Source: Sabulibacter ruber (GTDB taxonomy: Bacteria; Bacteroidota; Bacteroidia; Cytophagales; Hymenobacteraceae). Taken from it: a stretch of 64,000 bases of DNA. Where the stretch lies: contig NZ_JAFFID010000004.1 in the NCBI RefSeq assembly GCF_017355955.1, forward strand, positions 371,390-435,389. The letters are read 5' to 3'. Made by a program: the position numbers and the translations under genes. Each line of letters begins with the position of its first letter. The stretch's first letter is position 1. A model generated the notes under the pieces. It was not told the DNA's origin. It saw only the letters and a list, made by a program, of their open reading frames with translations, and did not search any database. Below are positions 51,102 to 60,292 of the stretch, piece by piece.

Positions 51102-52130
51102 GTGTACAAGAATCTCATCCGCCCATTACTTTTCCAGTTAGATCCAGAGAAGGTGCACCATCTCACCACCTCAGCCCTTAAAAGCGCCTACCAAGTACCG
51201 TTGGCCAAGTCTATCAGCCGGGGCATGTTCCAGGTAACCGACCAGCGGCTGGAGCGCAAGGTTTTCGGGCTCACGTTTCCTAACCCGGTGGGGTTGGCGG
51301 CAGGGTTTGACAAAGATGCCCGCCTGATTGATGAGTTCGCTGAGATGGGGTTCGGGTTTATCGAGATCGGGACATTGACACCCAAGGCCCAGGCGGGTAA
51401 CCCCAAACCGCGTTTGTTCCGCCTGCCGCAGGACGGAGCCATCATCAACCGCATGGGTTTCAACAACGAGGGGGTAGAGAAAGCCGTAGAGCGCCTGCGG
51501 AGCCGCAAAAGCAGCGTGATTGTGGGCGGCAACATCGGCAAAAACAAGGTCACGCCCAATGAGCAGGCCCTGCAGGATTACCTGTACTGCTTTGATGCCC
51601 TGTATGACGTGGTAGATTATTTTGTGGTGAACGTGAGTTCGCCCAATACCCCAGACCTGCGGGCGTTACAGGAAAAGGAGCCTTTGCGCGAGTTGCTCAG
51701 CAACCTGCAGAACCGGAACCAGGGCAAAGCCAAGCCCAAGCCTTTATTACTGAAGATTGCGCCAGACCTGAACAAGGCACAACTGGATGACATTGTGGAG
51801 ATAGCGGTGCAAACCAATCTATCAGGGGTAATTGGTACCAATACCACCATCAGTAGGGCAGGGCTAAGTACGCATGCCAGAACGGTGGAGGAAATGGGAG
51901 CCGGTGGCCTGAGCGGCAAACCGCTGACCAAAGCCTCTACCGAAGTGTTGCGCTACCTGCGGCAACAACTTCCCGAAGCCATAAGGCTGGTAGGAGTGGG
52001 CGGAATCATGACCCCGGAAGATGCCCTGGAAAAGCTGTCCGCCGGTGCCGATTTGATCCAATTATACACCGGTTTTATTTACGAGGGGCCGTGGCTGATC
52101 AAGCAGATTAACCAGCGGCTACTCAGGTAA
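51102..52130 (+). CDS. pyrD: Quinone-dependent dihydroorotate dehydrogenase
   Basis: The protein is 342 residues from the GTG at 51102 (MYKNLIRPLLFQLDPEKVHHL). A TTG seven codons earlier is part of the promoter, so I reject it. Class 2 features are the N-terminal amphipathic helix, NPVGLAAGFDKDA (FMN site), IGTLTPKAQAGNPKPRLFRL, INRMGFNNEG and VVNVSSPNTPDLR. The catalytic Ser is in that SSPNT loop. GVGGIM and LYTGFIYEGP close the FMN site. It oxidises dihydroorotate to orotate at the membrane and passes electrons to menaquinone or ubiquinone. pyrF lies 3.6 kb away on the same strand. Confidence 0.95.
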   Translation: MYKNLIRPLLFQLDPEKVHHLTTSALKSAYQVPLAKSISRGMFQVTDQRLERKVFGLTFPNPVGLAAGFDKDARLIDEFAEMGFGFIEIGTLTPKAQAGNPKPRLFRLPQDGAIINRMGFNNEGVEKAVERLRSRKSSVIVGGNIGKNKVTPNEQALQDYLYCFDALYDVVDYFVVNVSSPNTPDLRALQEKEPLRELLSNLQNRNQGKAKPKPLLLKIAPDLNKAQLDDIVEIAVQTNLSGVIGTNTTISRAGLSTHARTVEEMGAGGLSGKPLTKASTEVLRYLRQQLPEAIRLVGVGGIMTPEDALEKLSAGADLIQLYTGFIYEGPWLIKQINQRLLR

Positions 52131-52214
52131 ATACTATATAGTAGATACCAAATACAGGCAAAATGTTCAAGACTTATTGAACGGAAAAATGTAGATTTGA
52201 AGTTTGGAGACAGC

Positions 52215-54884
52215 ATGGCAACGAACACATACAAACGCGATGTAGGGACTGGTCCGCGGCCTAAGAACACGCCCCGGACTCAGAATGAACCGAAGGGAAA
52301 GACAGAAGCACGCGCCCCCAAAGAGGCCAAGCCCAGAAAGTCGTTCCCTAAACCGCAACTTTCCTTTGATTTCCTGAAAGACCGACGGCTACAGCTTTTT
52401 GTCGGGTTTTTCTTCCTGCTGTCTTCCCTGTACCTGACCATCGCCTTTGTCTCGTTCCTGTTCACGGGCACGGCAGACCAGAGCATTGTGGAGTCAGTGA
52501 CCACCGAGGACGTGAAGGAAGCCGGTCTGGCCTCTGAGAACTGGCTGGGCTTGTTTGGTGCCTGGATTTCTGACTATTTCATTAACCGGTGGTTTGGCGT
52601 AGCCTCCTTCTTCTTTATTCCTATCGTTTTTTACATAGGGTATAAAATCGTTTTCCGGCGCACGTCTATTACCCTATCGTCCGTGGTAACCCTTTGCCTT
52701 TTCGGGCTGTTGTGGGGCTGCATCACGGCGGGTTATCTGGTACTTTTGAATAATTCTGCCGCAGATTTCGGGTATTTAAGCGGAGCCATTGGCTACGAGA
52801 GCGCCCTTTGGTTGCAGAGCCTTTTAGGGTGGGGAACCGGTTTGCTGATGGGTTTTGCCCTCATTGCTTTTGTGATGTTCTTCTTCAACATTACTACGCT
52901 GGGCAGACCAAAATTCCCGAAACTGGCTACGCCGGCCCCTGCTGTGGTGGAGAAATCAGATTCAGGTGTATACGCTTCTCCGTCAGTAGCCATGAATCAC
53001 CTGACCAATCCTTCCGGTTCGTTTGAGCCAGAAGAAGAGGAACCCGAGTTCCCGGCCCCTTTTATCTTGAAGAAAAAGCAAGTGGAGCCAGAACCCGAGC
53101 AACAACCAGAACTTGAGTATGAGCCCGAAGACGAGTATGAAGAGGAGTTTGTGGACGAGGAGGAAGAAGTAGAGGAACCCGAAGAAAACCTCTTTGCCGT
53201 AAACGAATTGCCGGTTACTCCTAAAGCTGTTGCTCCTGCCGTTTCTGTGCCGCTTTCCCTGGAAGTGGACGAAGAAGAAGATGTCCTGATTGAAGATTCT
53301 GAGCCCGAAGACGAAATAGATTTAGCCATTGAGAAAGTGGCCGAGGAGGAAGAAGCCGATGAGTTGGTGAGCGAAAACTATGATCCAACCCTGGATCTGC
53401 CGCGCTACCAGTACCCGGCCCTGGAGCTGCTCATTGACTACGGCGTGGGCAAAGTACAGGTAACCAAAGAAGAACTGGAGGCCAACAAAGACCGCATTGT
53501 AGAGACCCTGGGGAACTACAACATCGGCATCGCCAGTATTAAAGCCACCATTGGGCCAACCGTAACGCTGTACGAAATTGTGCCCGATGCCGGGGTGCGT
53601 ATCTCCAAGATCAAGAGCCTGGAAGACGACATTGCCTTGAGCTTGGCCGCCTTGGGTATCCGGATCATCGCGCCAATTCCGGGCAAAGGTACCATCGGGA
53701 TTGAGGTGCCGAACAAGAAAAAGGAGATGGTACCTATCAAGTCCATCCTGAGCACCGAGAAATTCCTGAAAAGCGAGATGGACCTGCCTATCGCCTTCGG
53801 GAAAACCATTACCAACGAGGTCTTCATTGCCGATTTGGCCAAAATGCCGCACTTGCTCATGGCGGGTGCCACGGGGCAGGGTAAATCGGTGGGTCTGAAC
53901 GCGATCTTGACTTCGCTTCTATACAAGCGCCACCCTTCGCAGTTGAAGTTTGTGCTGGTAGACCCTAAAAAGGTGGAATTATCTTTGTTCAACAAGATAG
54001 AGCGCCACTTCCTGGCCAAACTGCCCGATGCCGAGGAGGCCATCATCACCGATACCAAAAAGGTAGTGAATACGCTGAACTCGCTCTGTATGGAGATGGA
54101 CCAGCGCTATGATCTGCTCAAAGACGCCGGTTGCCGCAACCTGAAGGAGTACAACCTCAAGTTTGTAGAGCGCCGCCTGAACCCCAAGAAAGGCCACCGT
54201 TTCATGCCGTTCATTGTGCTGGTAATTGACGAGCTGGCCGACTTGATGATGACCGCCGGTAAAGAGGTGGAAACACCAATCGCGCGTCTGGCGCAGCTGG
54301 CCCGGGCTATCGGGATTCACCTGGTGGTAGCAACGCAGCGTCCATCAGTGAACGTGATTACGGGTATCATCAAAGCCAACTTCCCGGCCCGTATCTCTTT
54401 CAAGGTAACGTCTAAGATTGACTCCCGTACCATTCTGGACACCGGCGGCGCCGATCAGTTGATTGGTCAGGGAGACATGCTGTTCTCGCTGGGGTCAGAC
54501 CTCATACGGGTGCAGTGCGCGTTTGTGGATACACCGGAAGTGGACCGCATCTGTGAGTTCATTGGCGAGCAGCAGGGTTACCCGGATGCCTATCTGTTGC
54601 CGGAGTTTGTGGGCGATGAAAGCGGCAACGAGAAAGCCGATTTTGACCCCAGCAACAAAGATTCCATGTTTGAAGAAGCCGCCCGGATTGTGGTCACGCA
54701 CCAGCAGGGAAGTACTTCGCTGTTGCAGCGTCGTCTGAAACTGGGCTACAACCGTGCCGGCCGATTGATTGACCAATTGGAGGCTGCCGGCGTGGTGGGA
54801 CCATTTGAGGGAAGCAAGGCCCGTGAAGTTTTAATTCCGGATGAATACAGTTTGGAACAGTTATTGAATAATATGAATCCGTAA
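52215..54884 (+). CDS. ftsK: DNA translocase FtsK
   Basis: The protein is 889 residues from the ATG at 52215 (MATNTYKRD). A TTG start at 52197 would overlap a TAGATTTG promoter box at 52192-52199, so the ATG is preferred. Four membrane helices lie at about 65-240. An acidic Glu/Asp/Pro linker (about 270-400) follows, then the alpha-beta motor with Walker A GATGQGKSVGLN near 550 and Walker B VLVIDELADLMM. The C-terminal gamma domain (TSLLQRRLKLGYNRAGRLIDQLE) reads chromosome orientation. It couples chromosome segregation to division at the septum. lolA follows after 29 nt. Confidence 0.95.
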   Translation: MATNTYKRDVGTGPRPKNTPRTQNEPKGKTEARAPKEAKPRKSFPKPQLSFDFLKDRRLQLFVGFFFLLSSLYLTIAFVSFLFTGTADQSIVESVTTEDVKEAGLASENWLGLFGAWISDYFINRWFGVASFFFIPIVFYIGYKIVFRRTSITLSSVVTLCLFGLLWGCITAGYLVLLNNSAADFGYLSGAIGYESALWLQSLLGWGTGLLMGFALIAFVMFFFNITTLGRPKFPKLATPAPAVVEKSDSGVYASPSVAMNHLTNPSGSFEPEEEEPEFPAPFILKKKQVEPEPEQQPELEYEPEDEYEEEFVDEEEEVEEPEENLFAVNELPVTPKAVAPAVSVPLSLEVDEEEDVLIEDSEPEDEIDLAIEKVAEEEEADELVSENYDPTLDLPRYQYPALELLIDYGVGKVQVTKEELEANKDRIVETLGNYNIGIASIKATIGPTVTLYEIVPDAGVRISKIKSLEDDIALSLAALGIRIIAPIPGKGTIGIEVPNKKKEMVPIKSILSTEKFLKSEMDLPIAFGKTITNEVFIADLAKMPHLLMAGATGQGKSVGLNAILTSLLYKRHPSQLKFVLVDPKKVELSLFNKIERHFLAKLPDAEEAIITDTKKVVNTLNSLCMEMDQRYDLLKDAGCRNLKEYNLKFVERRLNPKKGHRFMPFIVLVIDELADLMMTAGKEVETPIARLAQLARAIGIHLVVATQRPSVNVITGIIKANFPARISFKVTSKIDSRTILDTGGADQLIGQGDMLFSLGSDLIRVQCAFVDTPEVDRICEFIGEQQGYPDAYLLPEFVGDESGNEKADFDPSNKDSMFEEAARIVVTHQQGSTSLLQRRLKLGYNRAGRLIDQLEAAGVVGPFEGSKAREVLIPDEYSLEQLLNNMNP

Positions 54885-54913
54885 GTAAAACCGAATTCAT
54901 TTAACTAGAGACC

Positions 54914-55567
54914 ATGAAACGATTCTTTTCATATCTGCTTGTACTGTTAGCGATGGTTCAGCTGACCAACGCTCAGAACGTGCAGAAAGACCCCCAAGCC
55001 GAGCGAGTTCTGGATGCCATGAGCAAGAAATACCAGGCCATGAACGCTTTCAAAGTAGCGTTTACCCAAACGGTAGAAAGCCCATCGGCCAAAGCCAAGG
55101 AGTCCATCAGCGGCGATATTACCGTGTCTGGTAACAAGTTCAGGCTGGCCGTGGCCGGGCAGGAAATCATCAACAACGGCGCTACCATCTGGACGTTCAT
55201 GAAGAAAGAGAACGAAGTCACTATTTCTGACAACGACCCAGATGAGCAGGAGCTAACGCCTAACCAGATCTATAATCTTTACAAGAAAGGCTACCGTTAC
55301 ATGTATGCCGGTGAAGAGAAAGAAGGAGGAGAGGCTGTGCACGTGATTGACTTAACCCCCAATGACCGGGATAACCAAGTGTTCAAGATCCGGCTCCACA
55401 TCAGCAAAAAGGACAACTCTTTGAAGTCCTGGAAGATGTTCCGTAAAAACGGCAACCGGTACACCTACAAAGTGAACAAGTTCACGCCTAACCCTCCGGT
55501 AACCGCTACTACTTTTGCCTTTGACAAAACCAAATACAAAGGCGTAAAGGTAGTTGACCTGAGGTAG
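54914..55567 (+). CDS. lolA: Outer-membrane lipoprotein carrier protein LolA
   Basis: The 217-residue protein has a signal peptide (MKRFFSYLLVLLAMVQLTNA). The half-barrel family features are VLDAMSKKYQAMNAFKVAFTQ, SGDITVSGNKFRLAVAGQEI, GATIWTFMKKENEVTIS and YRYMYAGEEKEGGEAVHVIDL. It shuttles lipoproteins through the periplasm to the outer membrane. It is co-transcribed with ftsK, a common arrangement (ftsK-lolA), which supports the call. Confidence 0.93.
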   Translation: MKRFFSYLLVLLAMVQLTNAQNVQKDPQAERVLDAMSKKYQAMNAFKVAFTQTVESPSAKAKESISGDITVSGNKFRLAVAGQEIINNGATIWTFMKKENEVTISDNDPDEQELTPNQIYNLYKKGYRYMYAGEEKEGGEAVHVIDLTPNDRDNQVFKIRLHISKKDNSLKSWKMFRKNGNRYTYKVNKFTPNPPVTATTFAFDKTKYKGVKVVDLR

Positions 55568-55604
55568 TAACCTGTAGTACGTACCAAATATCAAGATTTT
55601 TTAG

Positions 55605-55636
55605 AAAGGCTCCTGCTGAAAAGCGGGAGCCTTTTT
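55605..55636 (+). terminator. Terminator after ftsK-lolA
   Basis: AAAGGCTCCTGCT pairs with AGCGGGAGCCTTT around GAAA, with one wobble, and is followed by a T run. Confidence 0.85.
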
Positions 55637-55704
55637 CATGGGTTTAGCCTTGGGTTCATTCACCATTTTTCAACCGATTTTCCCAAAACATGCTCAAAAC
55701 GCTT

Positions 55705-55712
55705 TAGCTTTG
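55705..55712 (+). promoter_or_regulatory. -7 promoter element of pyrF (TAGCTTTG)
   Basis: It matches TAnnTTTG exactly, 25 nt before the pyrF ATG at 55738. No clear -33 TTTG is seen; TTTT lies 23 nt upstream. Confidence 0.5.
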
Positions 55713-55737
55713 CGGTAACCTACTTAACCATTGACTC

Positions 55738-56568
55738 ATGAACAGACAACAGCTTTTTGAGCAGATTCAGCGCAAGCGTTCTTACCTCTGCATCGGCCTG
55801 GATACCGACATCAAGAAGATTCCTCCGCATTTGCTTCAGTTTGAGGATCCTATTTATGAGTTCAACCGGCAGATCATTGAGGCTACCGCAGATCTGTGTG
55901 TGGCGTACAAGCCCAACATCGCGTTCTATGAGGCGCACGGGCCAAAAGGTTGGGTAAGCTTAGAGCGCACCTTGAATGTCATTCCGCAGGATATCTTCAC
56001 CATTGCCGATGCCAAGCGTGGCGACATAGGGAACACCTCAGAGCTGTATGCACGTGCCTTCTTTGAGCAGATGAACTTTGATTCGCTCACCGTGGCGCCG
56101 TACATGGGCATAGATTCAGTAACGCCTTTCCTGCAGTTCCCCAACAAGTGGGTGATTCTGCTGGCGCTCACTTCCAATCCTGGCCATGATGATTTCCAGT
56201 TGTTGAGCGTGGTGTCTGAGGGCAAATCGTACTTCATGTTTGAGAAGGTCATCCACAACAGCCAGACTTGGGGCACCGCAGACAACATGATGTACGTGGT
56301 AGGGGCTACCCGGCATGACTATATTGAGCGAATCAGGGATCTGGCTCCGGATCATTTCCTGCTGGTACCTGGGATTGGAGCCCAGGGCGGCAACCTGGAA
56401 GAAGTCTCCAGATACGGGATGAACAAGCAATGCGGCCTGTTGGTGAACTCTGCCCGCCAGATTATTTACGCCTCCCAAGGCGAAGACTTTGCCGAAAAAG
56501 CCCGTGAGGCTGCCTTGTTGGTACAGCGCGAAATGGAGCAGTATCTAGATAAATACCTGCCCAGATAA
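55738..56568 (+). CDS. pyrF: Orotidine-5'-phosphate decarboxylase
   Basis: The 276-residue protein is of the long type 2 family. Motifs are SYLCIGLDTDIKKIP, VAYKPNIAFYEAHG and the catalytic DAKRGDIGNTS with the Asp-Lys-Asp set. VPGIGAQGGNLEEV binds the phosphate. It makes UMP, the last step of the pathway that PyrD serves. It is monocistronic. Confidence 0.96.
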   Translation: MNRQQLFEQIQRKRSYLCIGLDTDIKKIPPHLLQFEDPIYEFNRQIIEATADLCVAYKPNIAFYEAHGPKGWVSLERTLNVIPQDIFTIADAKRGDIGNTSELYARAFFEQMNFDSLTVAPYMGIDSVTPFLQFPNKWVILLALTSNPGHDDFQLLSVVSEGKSYFMFEKVIHNSQTWGTADNMMYVVGATRHDYIERIRDLAPDHFLLVPGIGAQGGNLEEVSRYGMNKQCGLLVNSARQIIYASQGEDFAEKAREAALLVQREMEQYLDKYLPR

Positions 56569-56634
56569 CCAACCACTGTTTTAGAGCAGTTTTCTGTAAT
56601 TCACAGCCAAAATATAGCCTAACCTCTAATTGGG

Positions 56635-56690
56635 GAAACAGCCTTTCACAATCTGTTGCGTATGTGCAGAAATATGTGAAAGGCTGTTTC
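56635..56690 (+). promoter_or_regulatory. Perfect 16-bp inverted repeat abutting the DUF2851 start codon
   Basis: GAAACAGCCTTTCACA at 56635-56650 and TGTGAAAGGCTGTTTC at 56675-56690 are exact complements with a 24-nt loop. The right arm ends at the base before the ATG at 56691. Either an operator or an mRNA hairpin that masks the start is possible. There is no T run, so a terminator is unlikely. Confidence 0.7.
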
Positions 56691-57989
56691 ATGAAAGAAG
56701 ATTTCCTGCACTACATCTGGCGTTACCAATACTTCCGAAAAGACAGGCTGCTGACCACTGCCCACGAGGAAATCACAGTACTGCACCCAGGTTTCTACAA
56801 CCGCTCAGATGCGGGTCCCGATTTTTCTGGTGCGCGCGTAAAACTAGCCGGCACCGAATGGATAGGTAGCGTGGAACTGCACCTTAAAGCCTCTGACTGG
56901 CAAAAGCACCAGCACCAGCATGATGCCAAGTACAACCAGGTAATACTGCATGTGGTGTGGGAAAACGATGAAGCCGTTTACCGCGAAGAGGGAACCCTGA
57001 TGCCTACCCTGGAGCTGAAAGACCGGGTTCTTTTGCCTCTGCAATCTACCTATGAGGAATTGCTGTGGAGCAGAGACGTGATTCCTTGTGCTGCACAGGT
57101 TCCCGGGTTAGAGAGCATCTTCAAATCTTCCATGATGGACAAAGCCCTGCTGGAACGATTGGAAGGGAAAGCTAGCTTGGTGTTGGAGCGGCTGGAGCAA
57201 AACAAACAGGACTGGGAAAGCACGGTTTACCAGACCATGGCCGCTGGCTTCGGGTTCAAAATCAATCAGGCCGGATTTCTGAGACTTACCCAGATATTGC
57301 CCTGGAGCATAATCAAGAAATACAGGCACTCGCCGAAGCAACTGGAAGCTTTAGTGTTTGGTCAAGCCGGTTTTCTTCAGTTACCTGAGGCTCTGGTAGA
57401 TGAGTACCTCAGCAGTTTAGCCAAAGAGCACCGTTATCTGGCGCAGAAGCATACCTTGCCAGCTTCTTTACCTTTCAGTGCTTGGAACATGCTCAGGCTC
57501 AGGCCCGCTAATTTCCCGTCCGTTCGGTTAGGGCAATGGTTGGCAGTTCTACTAGCCCATGAGCACCTTTGGTCAGACTTAATCGCCTGTGAGACCAAAG
57601 CAGATTACTTCAATTACTTCCGGCAAACTCCTCCTGTTTACTGGCAACAGCACTACGCTCATGGAAAACCAGCCGTGCATCCATTTACCCAGATAGGAGA
57701 GGAGAGCATCCAGGGACTTATGATTAATGTGGTGGCTCCTTTATTAGTGGCCTATAGCAGACGGATGGACAATGCCGCTTTCCAGGAAAAGGCTGTGGGT
57801 ATGCTGGAAGATCTTGCCAAAGAGAACAACCGAGTGACACGCTTGTTCAGCAGTCTTCATTTCCCCCATACCTCGGCGGCAGACTCCCAAGCTCTGCTAG
57901 GGTTGTACCATTCCTACTGTACTCCCCGGAAATGCGTACATTGCACCATCGGGCACCGCCTGATGAAACAGAATCTTTCTCCTGCATGA
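56691..57989 (+). CDS. DUF2851 family protein
   Basis: The protein is 432 residues from the ATG at 56691 (MKEDFLHYIWRYQYF). A GTG at 56664 lies inside the inverted repeat and is not used here. Family marks are HPGFYNRSDAGPDFSGARV, WIGSVELHLKASDWQKH, HDAKYNQVILHVVWE, RLRPANFPSVRLGQ and the C-terminal YCTPRKCVHCTIGH with a Cys pair. The family is common in Bacteroidota and is of unknown function; its N-terminal part has a nuclease-like look (ExxxK-like segment near VELHLK), which I only suggest. It overlaps the next gene by 4 nt. Confidence 0.85.
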   Translation: MKEDFLHYIWRYQYFRKDRLLTTAHEEITVLHPGFYNRSDAGPDFSGARVKLAGTEWIGSVELHLKASDWQKHQHQHDAKYNQVILHVVWENDEAVYREEGTLMPTLELKDRVLLPLQSTYEELLWSRDVIPCAAQVPGLESIFKSSMMDKALLERLEGKASLVLERLEQNKQDWESTVYQTMAAGFGFKINQAGFLRLTQILPWSIIKKYRHSPKQLEALVFGQAGFLQLPEALVDEYLSSLAKEHRYLAQKHTLPASLPFSAWNMLRLRPANFPSVRLGQWLAVLLAHEHLWSDLIACETKADYFNYFRQTPPVYWQQHYAHGKPAVHPFTQIGEESIQGLMINVVAPLLVAYSRRMDNAAFQEKAVGMLEDLAKENNRVTRLFSSLHFPHTSAADSQALLGLYHSYCTPRKCVHCTIGHRLMKQNLSPA

Positions 57990-59281
57990 ACCAGCTCGCT
58001 GATTGGCTCCACCTTCCGGTTTTCTTTTTCTTGGTCTTACTGCTGTGGAGGTCCGCTAAAGGGCAGGCAAATGCATGGGTTTTTTGGTCCGCCCTGTTGT
58101 TTAAACTTAGTTGCGGAGTGTTGCTCGGTTGGGTTTACCTTCACTACTTGGGGGGCGGAGATACCTGGGTTTACCATCAGCAGGCCTTCAAAGTAAAAGA
58201 GGTCGCCAGCCAGAATCTGGGACAATACTTTCGTCTGCTGCTTTTCAATGAAACAGACAACATTCCAATAGGCTTTACTAAGTGGCGGGATTATTCCAAT
58301 TCCTTTTTCTTTTTAAAGTTATTGAGTGTTGTCTGCTTGCTAACTAACAACTCTTATTGGTTCAGTAGCTTATATCTTTCCTTGTTCAGCTTTTGGGGAT
58401 GTTGGTTTCTGGTACGAAAGGTACAGGAGCATTATCCGGATTTCGGAATGGGAGCAATCATCGCTTTTCTGTTCTTTCCTTCCGTGGTTTTTTGGACCAG
58501 TGGAATCACCAAAGACGCGGTTTTCATGGGAAGCCTTTGCCTCACTGTTGGGCTGTTCCTGAAACTATACAAGACCAAAAGTGTAACTGAGACAACTAGA
58601 GGTTTGCTGTTGCTTTTGCCTTGTGTCTGGCTTCTCTGGCGCATCAAGTTCTTCTTGACGGCAGTACTCCTTGTATTACTGGTCACTTTCTTGTTTGTAA
58701 AATGGCTAGTTAGGCGTGTAGATTGGCTACGACCAGCCATAAGGCAGTTCATGATTTGGTTGGGTTTATTAACAGCAGGTGCGTTTATCGCCTCCTTTGC
58801 TCATCCTACCTTTAAACTGGACTTCTTTGCTAAGCACATCCTTTGGAACTACCGTAATCTCTCCGCTAAGACAGATTTGTCAAACCCGCATCTGGAGTTT
58901 CCCAACCTGGAACCTAATCTTGTCTCCATATTGCAGCATGCACCCGAAGCTGTCTTGCAGATGCTTGTAAGGCCCTTACTGTGGGAACCTGCGCGTTTTT
59001 TTTATAAGGCGATGGCACTGGAGAATACTGCCTTGCTCTTAACCATACTCCTAACGGTGTTCCAACTCCTTAAGAATCTAAAAAAGCCTGTGCTACCTTC
59101 GTTTCTGGCCGTGCTATTGGTGTTTTTCTGCATCGCGGCCGTGTTGGTAACTTTGCCTACTCCTAATCTGGGTTCTCTGCACCGGTACCGGGCACCATTG
59201 TTACCCTTCTTTTTGTTAGTGGTGATAAGCTGGGGACCAATCCCTCACTGGATCAAACGGCTGTCTTCCAGGAGAGAGTAA
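57986..59281 (+). CDS. Polytopic membrane protein, GT-C/Wzy-like in appearance
   Basis: The protein is 431 residues from the ATG at 57986, whose ATGA overlaps the DUF2851 stop codon. An earlier Met at 57932 lies inside that gene. About ten hydrophobic segments are visible. An early loop has YLGGGDTWVYHQQAF, and a later one FFPSVVFWTSGITKDA, a pattern seen in Wzy-like and EpsG-like membrane proteins. The end has LGSLHRYRAPLLPFFLLVV. I cannot name the family. A role in surface-polymer assembly is a guess based on these loops. Confidence 0.65.
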   Translation: MNQLADWLHLPVFFFLVLLLWRSAKGQANAWVFWSALLFKLSCGVLLGWVYLHYLGGGDTWVYHQQAFKVKEVASQNLGQYFRLLLFNETDNIPIGFTKWRDYSNSFFFLKLLSVVCLLTNNSYWFSSLYLSLFSFWGCWFLVRKVQEHYPDFGMGAIIAFLFFPSVVFWTSGITKDAVFMGSLCLTVGLFLKLYKTKSVTETTRGLLLLLPCVWLLWRIKFFLTAVLLVLLVTFLFVKWLVRRVDWLRPAIRQFMIWLGLLTAGAFIASFAHPTFKLDFFAKHILWNYRNLSAKTDLSNPHLEFPNLEPNLVSILQHAPEAVLQMLVRPLLWEPARFFYKAMALENTALLLTILLTVFQLLKNLKKPVLPSFLAVLLVFFCIAAVLVTLPTPNLGSLHRYRAPLLPFFLLVVISWGPIPHWIKRLSSRRE

Positions 59282-59301
59282 GCTATTCGGTTTTCTTTGC
59301 C

Positions 59302-59309
59302 TATTTTTG
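59302..59309 (+). promoter_or_regulatory. Candidate -7 element (TATTTTTG) before the NeuD-like gene
   Basis: It matches TAnnTTTG exactly, about 128 nt upstream of the ATG at 59437. A second TTTGC-type match at 59296 is weaker. A capped-hairpin relative (59340-59360) lies in the leader. Confidence 0.35.
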
Positions 59310-59436
59310 CGGGCTGATTGTTTTGTCTCATTTCCCTGAAAAGAGGCGAGAATCAGTAACGGCATTTTTCTGAAAAGAAGAAGCAAAGGAGGCTTTCCCA
59401 TGTGAGTGAGCCGTAAATACAACAAACGTAAAGAAC

Positions 59437-60069
59437 ATGCAGAATCCGGTAATTATATTAGGCGCCCAGGAGTTGGGCGTGCTGGCCTTAGATGCCTTCC
59501 AAAGCAATGACGTCATTGTGTATTGTTTTCTGGATGACCAAGTGGCTTTGCAACGGAAAGAAGTGAACGACATCACCGTGATGGGGAACACAGAAGATGA
59601 GAACTTCCTGAAAATGTTGGGCAAGAAGTGCGACGTGTTTGTGGCCGCCGAGGACACTGCCGCGCGCAAAAGCCTCACCAATATGCTTAAGGAAGACTAC
59701 AAAGTGGTGCCGGTCAATGCCATCCATAAATTCAGCTACGTGTCTGAGCACGCCTGGCTGGGGCACGGCAACTTCATCCAGGCCGGGGCTATTGTGAACG
59801 CCAATGCCAAAGTTGGCAACGGTTGCATTGTAGGCGCCCGGGCTGTGGTAGACACCAACGCGGTGCTGGAAGACAACGTGCAGTTAGGGGCCGGAGCCAT
59901 GGTCAACGCCGGGGTCACCATTGCCGAGGGAGCCTTTGTGGGTACCGGAGCGGTGATCGTATCTGGCGTGAAGATTGGCAAAAACGCGCGCGTGGGTGCC
60001 GGCGCCGTGGTAGTGGCCGATGTGGCCGCGAAACAAACCGTTTTCGGGAACCCCGCCAAGCCTGTTTAA
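59437..60069 (+). CDS. NeuD-like sugar O-/N-acyltransferase with hexapeptide repeats
   Basis: The 210-residue protein has an N-terminal Rossmann-like PglD_N domain (MQNPVIILGAQELGVLALDA). A left-handed beta helix of hexapeptide repeats follows from about residue 105 (ANAKVGNGCIVGARAVVDTN, then VQLGAGAMVNAGVTI). It ends in a coenzyme A-binding tail (GAGAVVVADV, GNPAKPV). Such enzymes acetylate amino sugars. The catalytic His is probably His94 or His105-type (EHAWLGHG). No sialic acid genes are near. Confidence 0.85.
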   Translation: MQNPVIILGAQELGVLALDAFQSNDVIVYCFLDDQVALQRKEVNDITVMGNTEDENFLKMLGKKCDVFVAAEDTAARKSLTNMLKEDYKVVPVNAIHKFSYVSEHAWLGHGNFIQAGAIVNANAKVGNGCIVGARAVVDTNAVLEDNVQLGAGAMVNAGVTIAEGAFVGTGAVIVSGVKIGKNARVGAGAVVVADVAAKQTVFGNPAKPV

Positions 60070-60292
60070 GGAAGGCATTGAACGCTAAATTCTGGACGTT
60101 AGATTTTTGTAGTCCTGATAGAATAGACTCAGGACTACAGACTCAGAACTCAGTACTGACAAAGGTCATCTTCCGTTTCCGGGCTGTTTTCCTTAAATTC
60201 GCACCAAAATGCAAACGCTGGTGTTGCCCAATAGCATATCAGCACATTCATCAATTAGCACATTAACTACACTTAGTCTGAAACTAAGCCGT

